The translations under genes and the position numbers were made by a program. From the IMG/VR virus record IMGVR_UViG_3300036820_000015, positions 1-64,000 of that record: DNA of 64,000 nucleotides; one strand, given 5' to 3'. The notes under the pieces are model-generated. The model did no database searches and was not told the DNA's origin. It saw only the letters and a program-made list of their open reading frames with translations. Below, one piece after another: positions 1-6,404 of this stretch. This DNA comes from a virus. Numbering within the stretch: position 1 is the first letter of the stretch; every line of letters begins with the position of its first letter.

Positions 1-101
1 GCACTCGATGGCGACGAGGCCGAGGTCTGAGCATGCACCCGAACACCCGAGCGAGTGGGGGACCTGGGTGCTGGAATCGAAACGCTCCCTATACGCACGC
101 A

Positions 102-126
102 GGGGGGAGGGGGGGGGTACGGGGGG
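102..126 (+). other. G-tract, possible G-quadruplex
   Basis: Three runs of 6, 9 and 6 guanines are separated by single A and TAC spacers. Runs this long can form a G-quadruplex on this strand. They also cause sequencing slippage, so the run lengths may be wrong. There is no coding support in this stretch. Confidence 0.5.
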
Positions 127-150
127 TGCTGATGACTTACAGACTCATCG

Positions 151-238
151 ACTTACAGTCCTGTCAAACAGAAGGACTTACGTATTGTCATTCCTAGTGA
201 CTAGACCCCAAGTCCTTCTGTTTGACAGGACTGTAAGT
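151..238. repeat. 29-bp perfect inverted repeat
   Basis: Arms at 151-179 and 210-238 are exact reverse complements, with a 30-nt spacer. The sequence TTTGACAGGACTGTAAGT near each outer end gives divergent TTGACA elements that look like -35 boxes. A second short pair (198-206 with 262-270) extends the symmetry to the next gene's start codon. It could be an operator, a replication or recombination site, or a mobile-element end. Nothing in the sequence decides between these. Confidence 0.8.
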
Positions 239-257
239 ACATGTTTTGTGCCTGGGG

Positions 258-263
258 TACTGT
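258..263 (+). promoter_or_regulatory. -10 box of leaderless-type promoter
   Basis: TACTGT lies 6 nt before the ATG at 270 and there is no Shine-Dalgarno sequence. This matches the TANNNT spacing of leaderless actinobacterial transcripts. Confidence 0.5.
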
Positions 264-269
264 CTAGTC

Positions 270-875
270 ATGGAGCCTATCGAGTCACGGACATGTCCGA
301 CATGCAAACAGTCCCGGATCTGGAATGCTGCCGAGAAGGGTGGTGCCTGGTATCAGCGGAGGATGATCCGCGACGGGGCCGAGGTTTTCGTCCCGAGTAG
401 TGAGTGCCGGATCTGCTCGAACAAGAGGACGACCCGGGGGAGGCGTGATCGGACGAAGCGTCGGAAGGATGCCGCCCTCAACCCGACGGCGGCGGCTATT
501 GCCGAAGGGGGCTATCTCGGGCCTTGCGATGTGTGTGGCCGCCGGACACCCCGAAATCTCATTCTGGTGCCCCGGCCCGCCCTGGCCTGCGTAGCGTGCT
601 CGAACGTTCTGAAGGGGACTGCAGCGGACTCTCGGACCATCACCGAGGGCTGGCGGTTCTTCGTCCAGCACATAGCCCAAGAGCGAGCGCTCGACCAGGA
701 GTGGAACTCGACCCGGCGGCGCCATCCTCATCAGGGCAATCATCATCTTGAAGACATCCCCCCCGACCACAACGACTGCATCCTTTTCGAGGAGACCTAC
801 CGGTCGGTGCTCACTTTCGTGCTCCGCCCAGAGAGGCCGGTGAAGTCACTGGCACGACTCATTACCCTCGCCTAG
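270..875 (+). CDS. Cys-rich protein resembling phage recombination endonuclease VII
   Basis: A 201-residue protein with four CxxC pairs, at C9/C12, C46/C49, C86/C89 and C107/C110. The N-terminal pair of knuckles and the later C-x2-C...C-x2-C-S-N arrangement follow the layout of actinophage endonuclease VII (HNH) proteins. However, the usual DHxH and RGLLC catalytic segments are not clear, so activity may be lost or the family call may be wrong. I chose ATG 270 over 246 because a TACTGT box sits exactly 6 nt upstream. The gene stands alone and is followed by a hairpin. Confidence 0.65.
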   Translation: MEPIESRTCPTCKQSRIWNAAEKGGAWYQRRMIRDGAEVFVPSSECRICSNKRTTRGRRDRTKRRKDAALNPTAAAIAEGGYLGPCDVCGRRTPRNLILVPRPALACVACSNVLKGTAADSRTITEGWRFFVQHIAQERALDQEWNSTRRRHPHQGNHHLEDIPPDHNDCILFEETYRSVLTFVLRPERPVKSLARLITLA

Positions 876-885
876 TGTGCCTACT

Positions 886-907
886 GGTGGTTGAGGAATC
901 AGCCACC
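886..907 (+). terminator. hairpin after the Cys-rich gene
   Basis: GGTGGTTGA pairs with TCAGCCACC (one G-U pair) beginning 10 nt after the stop codon. There is no T-tract, as is common in high-GC hosts. Confidence 0.5.
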
Positions 908-1000
908 TAGCACCGCCCTCGGAGTGTGGCTGGCCTAGCGCATGTAGAACGCGGTCAGCAACCCATCCGGGGGCGGTTCTACGCCCGGGCTCAAGCTCAT

Positions 1001-1049
1001 GGGAGCCGGTCGGCGTCTAGGTGTAGGGACCACGGGCCGACCGGCTCCC
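1001..1049. terminator. 14-bp perfect inverted repeat
   Basis: Arms 1001-1014 and 1036-1049 (GGGAGCCGGTCGGC and its complement) are separated by 21 nt. It is a strong hairpin on either strand, likely a terminator or a structured RNA. Confidence 0.45.
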
Positions 1050-1292
1050 ACCTTCTCCATCGGCCATTCCCCCGCCACCTTGAACAACACCCACACAACA
1101 GCCCCTGTGCGCTAACCTGTCATCCAGGGACCACGGGGAGAGGGCTATGTGCTCCACCCGTTCATCTTCTTCACCCAGCACCTCATCGTTCTGTTCCCGC
1201 GATTCTGGTGAGGGAGTACAGCGATTGGCTCACTGCGCGCGCGGCAGCTGAACGCATGGGGGACGCGCGGATACGCGAACGCGCGAACGCGA

Positions 1293-1324
1293 AACTACCT
1301 CGGGCACTGGAACCCGAGGTAGTT
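1293..1324. terminator. 12-bp perfect hairpin
   Basis: AACTACCTCGGG pairs with CCCGAGGTAGTT across an 8-nt loop. It is a compact factor-independent-type stem without a T-tract. Confidence 0.5.
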
Positions 1325-1499
1325 GTCGCCTCAGCGATTCACCCGATTGGTCGCAGCTGAGTAGCCACACTCTGACATCACCGGGCTGACGCCGGGGGAC
1401 TATCCGATTCGCCTCCCCGAAGAGATACCGGGTGACATCGTCGCGGGAGCGAAGACGGCGCCAGGTCGGAATCTCGCAGTACCGGTGAGCCTACGCGAA

Positions 1500-1527
1500 G
1501 ACTCCCGGGGCTGCAACCCCGGGAGTC
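1500..1527. terminator. strong terminator hairpin downstream of the DUF932 gene
   Basis: GACTCCCGGGG pairs with CCCCGGGAGTC across a 6-nt loop. It lies about 100 nt past the stop of the minus-strand gene at 1626, so it probably stops that transcript and any plus-strand read-through. Confidence 0.65.
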
Positions 1528-1625
1528 TGCTTGCCCTCCGCCCTACTTGTCACGGTGCGAGTGGTGGGCTCCTTACCACACTACCCATTAGGCGGTAGTC
1601 AGCAAACACCGCCAACGGTGCTGAT

Positions 1626-2642
1626 TCAGGCAGCTGCCCGAGTTGTCAGCCAACCGGTGGCCCGATCCCTGACCTCAGCCACGGGGCCGCCGAACACCGT
1701 GCTCAGCATCCTCCGCTCGGCCTTCGGCACCCGCGAGTCCTGCCGGGGGGCCTTGCTGTGCTCGGCCCACTCGGTGACCCCATTGAGTGCTCCCCAGCCG
1801 GTGAACCGCAGGCTCTCGGGGATGGTCTCAGACCTCAACCAACTCCCCTTCATCTGTGCCTGGTTCTCCTTGGCCTTCTTCGCCGTGCGCTCAGGCTTCT
1901 TCTCGCTCGGGAAGAGGAACTCCCCAAGCTCGTCAAACTCCTCGACGGCCAGCTTGCTCTCGGCCAACTTCTGGGCCGTCTCGACGAAGTCAGCCTGGGC
2001 CTGGGTGGCCAGTCCGATCAATCGGTGGGCCTCCTTGGCCTTGGCCACCAGGTCGCCCGTGTGCCGGATCTTCCAACCGGCTTTGGCCCGTGCCTTGCCC
2101 AGCTTGAAGGTGTTGGCACACACCGTCCGCACGTTCACGATGTCACCTTCGAGCCCACTCGACCCGTCCTTGGCATCGCTCAACAGGAACCAGCTGAACC
2201 AGTCGCTGTCGTCCAACTCGGCCAGGCCACGCCCGGCCTCACTGACGACGTCCAAGCGCAAGGTAGCGAAGACCAGCCGGTCGTTGCGCAGGCTGGCCAC
2301 CGTGTCCCACTTGGCGCCCCAGTCATCGACCAGCACGCTGCCCAACTCGATCAGGTCATCGTTCTGGAAGGGGACGTACTTGTTGCCGACGGTGGCGATC
2401 TCCTTCACCGCTCGCCCGTTGACGATCTTCACCACCTTCTGGCTGTCGTGACCGTGGACGAAAATGCCCTCGTCGTTACGCCAGAAGTCAGGCCTCAACT
2501 CGACCTGCCAGTCGAGGGCCTTCTTCGCTTCCTCATCGGTCAGCCAGCCATCGTGGGCCTCTCCCAATCCATGCCAGGGGGTGCCCGTCTTGGCTAGCCG
2601 CTCGTTCTTCACGTAGTGGATGGTCTCCACTTCATGAGCCAT
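1626..2642 (-). CDS. DUF932 phage/plasmid-like protein
   Basis: A 338-residue protein of the DUF932 (TIGR03299) family, found widely on phages and plasmids with no settled biochemical role. Recognisable segments are the N-terminal GTPWHGLG, the VGNKYVPFQNDDL segment, the FATLRLD core and VRTVCANTFKLG in the second half. I start at MAHEVETIHY (2642), behind an AG-rich GAGAGAGA stretch that recurs before other early genes. A longer in-frame start at 2771 has a GAGGAG ribosome site, but its extra 43 residues do not look like the family. Confidence 0.85.
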   Translation of the reverse strand: MAHEVETIHYVKNERLAKTGTPWHGLGEAHDGWLTDEEAKKALDWQVELRPDFWRNDEGIFVHGHDSQKVVKIVNGRAVKEIATVGNKYVPFQNDDLIELGSVLVDDWGAKWDTVASLRNDRLVFATLRLDVVSEAGRGLAELDDSDWFSWFLLSDAKDGSSGLEGDIVNVRTVCANTFKLGKARAKAGWKIRHTGDLVAKAKEAHRLIGLATQAQADFVETAQKLAESKLAVEEFDELGEFLFPSEKKPERTAKKAKENQAQMKGSWLRSETIPESLRFTGWGALNGVTEWAEHSKAPRQDSRVPKAERRMLSTVFGGPVAEVRDRATGWLTTRAAA

Positions 2643-2692
2643 TTTGGATCTCTCTCTCTGTCCAGTCCTGGGCTGTCCAGGAACTCCAGCAG

Positions 2693-2721
2693 ATTCTACA
2701 GTACCCCACAGTAGTGTGCAA
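2693..2721 (-). promoter_or_regulatory. sigma70-type promoter for the DUF932 gene
   Basis: On the minus strand TTGCAC is followed by 17 nt and then TAGAAT, about 50 nt before the ATG at 2642. Both hexamers and the spacing fit a housekeeping promoter. Confidence 0.55.
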
Positions 2722-2816
2722 ACTACCGCCTGACCTGGGGCTACCTTGACGGCAATCCCCCGAGGCCCCATAATCTCCTCGATGTAACTCAGCGCTATAC
2801 CGCAGGAGGTACCAGG

Positions 2817-3218
2817 ATGGGGGGACTCAACCGATGGGTGGAGCAGGCCAGTTGTCTCCAGCTGCGTCGCTCCGGCCAGCTATCGCGAGCCGACACCGAG
2901 CGCCTGTTCTTCCCGGTGCGCGAGAACTCGAAGTTCGATCTGCAGGAGGCCCAGGACATCTGTGCTGAGTGCCCGGTGCTGCGGCAGTGTGGCGAGTTAG
3001 CTCTCTCGCGTAATGAGGAGGAGCACGTCTATGCCGGAATGGCCGGGGCCACGCGCCGCGTGCTACGGCGCCGGGTCCGCAAGGGGGAGGTGACCGTCGA
3101 TGGTGGCTTCTGGGCTAGCCATAGGGCACTGCTCCGGGTGGCGGCCGCTCATCGTCGGGCTCAACGCGCGGCAGCTGCAGAGGCTGCCCGCGCCATGGAA
3201 TCGGCGGTGGCCGTTTAG
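2817..3218 (+). CDS. whiB: WhiB-like Fe-S transcriptional regulator
   Basis: A 133-residue WhiB-family protein. Four cysteines (C13, C49, C52, C58) follow the family spacing for a [4Fe-4S] cluster. DTERLFFP and CAECPVLRQC are standard, and YAGMAGATRRVLRRR takes the place of the G(V/I)WGG turn and basic DNA- or sigma-binding tail. WhiB proteins are restricted to Actinobacteria and their phages, where they redirect host transcription. AGGAGGT sits 7 nt before the ATG. The C-terminal Ala/Arg-rich tail overlaps the convergent gene at 3115. Confidence 0.9.
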   Translation: MGGLNRWVEQASCLQLRRSGQLSRADTERLFFPVRENSKFDLQEAQDICAECPVLRQCGELALSRNEEEHVYAGMAGATRRVLRRRVRKGEVTVDGGFWASHRALLRVAAAHRRAQRAAAAEAARAMESAVAV

Positions 3219-3420
3219 ATCGCTTCACCTTCATCGGTGGACGGCACTTCTTACCGGTGGGACTGACCATCACCTCGTACTTGCAGACCTGGCAGATCCA
3301 CTCAATGGGATCGCGCGATAACTGATCCGAGTTGAGTATGGCCCCCCCTCCGCAGCGCGGACATTGTGGTGTATACGCCGCGCGCGCGGAGAGGATGGCC
3401 GGAGTTTTAGGGAGCCGCAT
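3115..3420 (-). CDS. small zinc-ribbon protein
   Basis: A 101-residue protein with a CPRCG...CQVCK zinc ribbon (C20, C23, C43, C46) followed by a basic, proline-rich tail. It overlaps the 3' end of convergent whiB by about 100 nt, so part of the tail may not be needed. It is the last gene of the minus-strand operon that begins near 5391. Function is unknown. Confidence 0.6.
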   Translation of the reverse strand: MRLPKTPAILSARAAYTPQCPRCGGGAILNSDQLSRDPIEWICQVCKYEVMVSPTGKKCRPPMKVKRSKRPPPIPWRGQPLQLPRVEPDDERPPPGAVPYG

Positions 3421-3432
3421 AACGCGCGGAGG

Positions 3433-3786
3433 TCACGGCTTCCAGTTTCCCTCATCCATCCACTCCGCCACCCGCTCACCATCGAACACCAAGATCCCAT
3501 CGTCCGTACTTCTCATCCCCGGGAACTTCTTCTGATAAGCCGCATCCAACTCCACGGCCTCGGTCAGCAAATGATCGTCCCACTCGGCTTCGGTCATGTA
3601 CCCGTTGTCGATCAGCACACGCGTGAGCGCACTGACCTCCACGCGCAGCAGCATGCTGAGTTCGCGGTGGTCTCTCAGCGCATCACTCTCGGGCTCCCCC
3701 TTTGGCCGTGTACCCAGCTGCCAACCGGCGAATACCGTGCGCCACTTGGCCAGCTTGTTCAGCGCCTCCAGCGTCTTAGCCCTCAT
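3433..3786 (-). CDS. conserved phage protein, unknown function
   Basis: A 117-residue, mostly helical soluble protein rich in charged residues, beginning MRAKTLEALNKLAKWR. Its ATG overlaps the stop of the upstream gene (ATGA at 3783-3786), so it is translationally coupled. It resembles small hypothetical proteins common in actinophage early regions. No catalytic motif is visible. Confidence 0.8.
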   Translation of the reverse strand: MRAKTLEALNKLAKWRTVFAGWQLGTRPKGEPESDALRDHRELSMLLRVEVSALTRVLIDNGYMTEAEWDDHLLTEAVELDAAYQKKFPGMRSTDDGILVFDGERVAEWMDEGNWKP

Positions 3787-4175
3787 GATCCGGTCGCTGA
3801 ATCGAACATGTCCTGGAACCGCTTCGCATCGTCGGGACTTATCTGCTCAACTTGAGCAATCAGGTCAGGAATCAAGGTTGCCGACTTCTTACTGGCGGCC
3901 TTTTCGATCTTGAGAATGACTTCAGTGGCTGATTGCCCAGTCCCCTCACTCAAGAGAGCGACAGCTGTGCCGAGGAAGATGAGCAACGGCTGCACGGCGT
4001 CACTGTCGTATAGGGATGAGATAAGCGTATGGCCTTCTTGCCAGTCTCCCTCAGCCATGGTCTGAACGGCCGCACACACTACGGTCCGGACAAAGATCGC
4101 CCATTCCTCATAACTCAACAGCCCATCGCGATAGCGTTGGACTGTCTGTAGAATCCTTTCACCCTCCTCATTCAT
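3783..4175 (-). CDS. hypothetical helical protein
   Basis: A 130-residue acidic, helical protein (MNEEGERILQTVQRYRDG...) without recognisable domains. I chose ATG 4175 rather than 4196 because it forms an exact ATGA overlap with the stop of the upstream 55-residue gene and has a GAGGAG-like site about 12 nt upstream. It is coupled downstream to the gene at 3786. Confidence 0.75.
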   Translation of the reverse strand: MNEEGERILQTVQRYRDGLLSYEEWAIFVRTVVCAAVQTMAEGDWQEGHTLISSLYDSDAVQPLLIFLGTAVALLSEGTGQSATEVILKIEKAASKKSATLIPDLIAQVEQISPDDAKRFQDMFDSATGS

Positions 4176-4339
4176 TTCGCTGCACACTCCTCGCATAGAG
4201 CCTCAACCATCATTGGTCGCGGACTGGTGAACAACCACTCTTGGCACACTGAGCAGAACACGTCATAGGCAGTAGGCGGCACTGTCTCCGATGCCTGCAT
4301 CTTGGGGAGATCGCGGAAGATAATCATGCCATCAGGCAT
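4172..4339 (-). CDS. 55-residue zinc-ribbon microprotein
   Basis: It begins MPDGMIIFRDLPKM and carries CSVC...CEEC, a four-cysteine zinc ribbon. Its ATG overlaps the end of the interrupted gene 4332-4640 and its stop overlaps the next ATG, so it sits inside a coupled operon. Only the last 55 residues of a longer open frame look coding. Function is unknown. Confidence 0.7.
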   Translation of the reverse strand: MPDGMIIFRDLPKMQASETVPPTAYDVFCSVCQEWLFTSPRPMMVEALCEECAAK

Positions 4340-4640
4340 TGTTCTTCGCCCTGGTCTCATCCAATAGAGCCGACTTCTCTTCCGCCACTTTGTTGAAATC
4401 AATCCCGAAATACTGAGCCAGCACGCGTTCAATGTTCTTCCGTACCGGCCACAACTGATCGCTGTGGTATCAGTCGCTCCCCGGCTCACACTTAGGAATG
4501 ACCTCACCTTCAACCGAAGCATCCCAGTCGATATGGACCCACTCAGCGAGGACGTGGCCAGCAGTATCAAGAAACTCACCGATGGCTTGGCTCTGTTCGT
4601 GGGCAGCATGCATCTTGTCGCACTCGGGGGTCTTAAGCAT
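4332..4640 (-). pseudogene. conserved actinophage protein interrupted by in-frame TGA
   Basis: Reading from ATG 4640 gives MLKTPECDKMHAAHEQSQ... for 56 codons, then TGA at 4472-4470, then 45 further codons in the same frame (...VLAQYFGIDFNKVAEEKSAL...) ending at a TGA that overlaps the next gene's ATG. The TPECDK start and the YFGIDxxKVxxEKxALL end are, from memory, the two ends of one small conserved actinophage protein. The frame is therefore intact except for one nonsense codon. Options are a point mutation, a base-call error, or read-through. Confidence 0.7.
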
Positions 4641-5088
4641 CGGCCTTCACTCCGGCCTTCACTCCGGCCTTCACTCCTCGCGCCGCCAACAGCTTCATCC
4701 AGGCCTCCTGCAGATCGTCAAAGGTGATGTACGCCGTCGACTTGCCCTGTCTCCAAACTAAACCATCGGAGAAGCCAAGGTGCTCACTTACTCTGACAGC
4801 CCTGGCCGTGTTGTATTTGTCCGGGCGCAGACCACCAATCAGTTGAGTGATCCAGCTATTGGCTTCACCGAACAGGTTATTGACAGCATAGGTATAGCCA
4901 TACTCCTCCATTGGACGCGCCGCCTCAGCGAACACCTGCCCGCAAATGCAGTATTCGCCATCAGAGAGTCGCAAAGTCTCGGGATCGATTCTCTTCTCCC
5001 AACCCTCGAAGTTCTCGTCCAGCCATTTAGCGCCCAACCGCACGCGCCTATTGGCTTCTTTCTGCGTGTCTGTCAGCTTGGTAGTCAT
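4633..5088 (-). CDS. hypothetical protein with C-terminal GVKA repeats
   Basis: A 151-residue protein starting MTTKLTDTQKEANRRVR. It contains an EYCICGQVF segment and ends in three four-residue repeats (AGVK). The ATG at 5088 overlaps the TGA that ends the upstream gene in its corrected frame, and GGAG lies 7 nt upstream. As sequenced, the upstream gene runs into this one without a stop because of one extra base, giving an artificial 252-codon frame from 5391. Function is unknown. Confidence 0.75.
   Translation of the reverse strand: MTTKLTDTQKEANRRVRLGAKWLDENFEGWEKRIDPETLRLSDGEYCICGQVFAEAARPMEEYGYTYAVNNLFGEANSWITQLIGGLRPDKYNTARAVRVSEHLGFSDGLVWRQGKSTAYITFDDLQEAWMKLLAARGVKAGVKAGVKADA
4641..4676 (+). 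repeat. 12-nt tandem repeat, three copies
   Basis: CGGCCTTCACTC is repeated three times. It encodes the C-terminal GVKA repeats of the minus-strand gene at 4633, a likely slippage site. Confidence 0.8.
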
Positions 5089-5391
5089 AGGTACTCCACC
5101 CCATCCCACGTGTTCTCGGCCACCGTGTACCCGGCCCCGGTGCTCCTCGTGCAGCAGCACCAACGGCCGACGGTTCACCGTACCGATCCTGACCCCAGCC
5201 CCGTGCAACCGCGCGCGGAACTCCCCATCCAGCCCCTTCAACTCCTTCCTCAGATCCCGTTCCTCGGCGCCGATCACCGACAGCCGCGCCTTGATGGCCC
5301 GGGCCCGCAGTACCTTCTCGGCGGCCCCCCGGCCCAAGCCGACGGTCCCCCTGTGCCCGGTCTCTCTCTCCAACGAACTCACCGTGACCAT
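5085..5391 (-). pseudogene. conserved early protein with a one-base frameshift
   Basis: The start at 5391 follows a doubled GGAGAGAGATG-type ribosome site. The frame encodes a coiled-coil-like stretch (RARAIKARLSVIGAEERDLR...) and VNRRPLVLLHEEHRG. Just after this, shifting one base at the CCCC run (5135-5138) gives YTVAENTWDGVEYL and a TGA overlapping the next ATG. The interval is 307 nt, exactly one base more than a multiple of three. As read, the product fuses to the downstream gene. Confidence 0.7.
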
Positions 5392-5474
5392 CTCTCTCCC
5401 ATCTCTCTCCTGATCGTGTGTTTGCTAACAGCCACTCTATCCGATGGCTGTAACGCCCGCTACGGTTGCCACCC

Positions 5475-5606
5475 ATGCTGATCCGGTTCCTCGAACGCCG
5501 TACCGCCCGCCGCCGACGCCGTCGCTGCATCCGGCTCAACCTCCACATGGCCACCCAGATAACTACTCCCAGTGGCCAAACATGCGCTTGGTGTAGTTGC
5601 CCATAA
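5475..5606 (+). CDS. possible 43-residue basic peptide
   Basis: A short frame (MLIRFLERRTARRRRRR...) with an arginine run and a CAWCSC end. TACGGT lies 8 nt before the ATG, giving leaderless-type spacing, and there is no ribosome site. It lies in the divergent region between the early operon and terminase. Composition alone could explain it. Confidence 0.3.
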   Translation: MLIRFLERRTARRRRRRCIRLNLHMATQITTPSGQTCAWCSCP

Positions 5607-5714
5607 CTTGACGCCCAGCCCACCTACCACTTGGTAGACGCCCTGGTCCTTACCTATAACCACTCCCGGTAACCACCCAGTAGGCTCACTACCGCAATCC
5701 CTGGTCCGCCCTCC

Positions 5715-5720
5715 TACCCT
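5715..5720 (+). promoter_or_regulatory. -10 box for the terminase operon
   Basis: TACCCT lies exactly 6 nt before the ATG at 5727 in the divergent intergenic region, with no Shine-Dalgarno. It is the probable leaderless start of the packaging operon. Confidence 0.5.
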
Positions 5721-5726
5721 CCCTCG

Positions 5727-6404
5727 ATGCCACCATGGCCCTCTATGACCGGCCCTGGCCGCCCTGGAGGCGCTACCCGCTCCCCTGCCGTCCAGGCCCA
5801 GCACCAGCGGGTCTGGCTGCTCTGGTCGGTCATGGGGAAGCGCTCATATGTCGACCTGGCCGCCGCCACCGGCTACTCCTATGACCATGTGCGAGAGATC
5901 ATCCGCGAACAGATCCTGTTGCAGGCTGAAGAAGAGGATGTCGTGGAGTACCGGCGCCAGCTGTGGGCCGACCTGGAAGAGGTCAAGCTCACGCTCGCTC
6001 CGGCGTTGTTCCCCCGCTCTCTACCTGACGGCACGCCATTGCCCGAAGGTATCGGTGTCATCCCGGCCGACAAGGATGCTGCGGCCACCTTCCTGAAGTT
6101 CTGCCATGAGCAGGCTCTGCTCGTCGGTGCCCACGCTCCGAAGCAGACCACCACCACCCACAAGGTGGAAGAGAACGCTCAGGCCGATCAGTTCGCCAAC
6201 GATCTCACCGAGTGGATGGACCTGGCCGACAAGCTCGGCATGTCCGGCTACGGCAGTGGACGCGAGGAACTCTCCCACGAGGATGCTGAGTCGGTGCTCG
6301 ATGCTGACATCGTGCCCACGCCGCGACCGCCGCTACTCGAACAGGTGGAGGAAGCGGCAAGCAAGACCAACGGCCACACACCTTCGGCACCGATCAATCT
6401 ATGA
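5727..6404 (+). CDS. terS: terminase small subunit (inferred)
   Basis: A 225-residue protein whose first part contains a helix-turn-helix-like stretch (RSYVDLAAATGYSYDHVREI), as expected for a subunit that recognises packaging sites. It is followed by charged helices. Its stop overlaps the ATG of the large terminase (ATGA at 6401-6404). The assignment rests on position, size and the DNA-binding segment, not on a signature motif. The start at 5727 is supported by the -10 box; ATG 5745 is an alternative. Confidence 0.7.
   Translation: MPPWPSMTGPGRPGGATRSPAVQAQHQRVWLLWSVMGKRSYVDLAAATGYSYDHVREIIREQILLQAEEEDVVEYRRQLWADLEEVKLTLAPALFPRSLPDGTPLPEGIGVIPADKDAAATFLKFCHEQALLVGAHAPKQTTTTHKVEENAQADQFANDLTEWMDLADKLGMSGYGSGREELSHEDAESVLDADIVPTPRPPLLEQVEEAASKTNGHTPSAPINL

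Larger units (their letters stand above)
908..1499. other. non-coding stretch with hairpins
   Basis: No convincing gene was found. Reading frames here have poor composition and no good start. The stretch holds the inverted repeats listed at 1001-1049 and 1293-1324, plus a short GTAGAAC/GTTCTAC stem near 946-981. It separates the first plus-strand gene from the convergent DUF932 gene. Confidence 0.5.

Noticed and set aside
926-1360. Open frame of 144 codons in the left non-coding region
   Set aside because: Composition is un-proteinlike (His/Pro/Arg-rich), no start signal, and it runs through two perfect hairpins. The last 50 codons from GTG 1208 look slightly better but are not enough to call.
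1531-2451. 306-codon plus-strand frame
   Set aside because: Antisense shadow of the well-supported DUF932 gene; Ser/Pro/Arg-rich translation.
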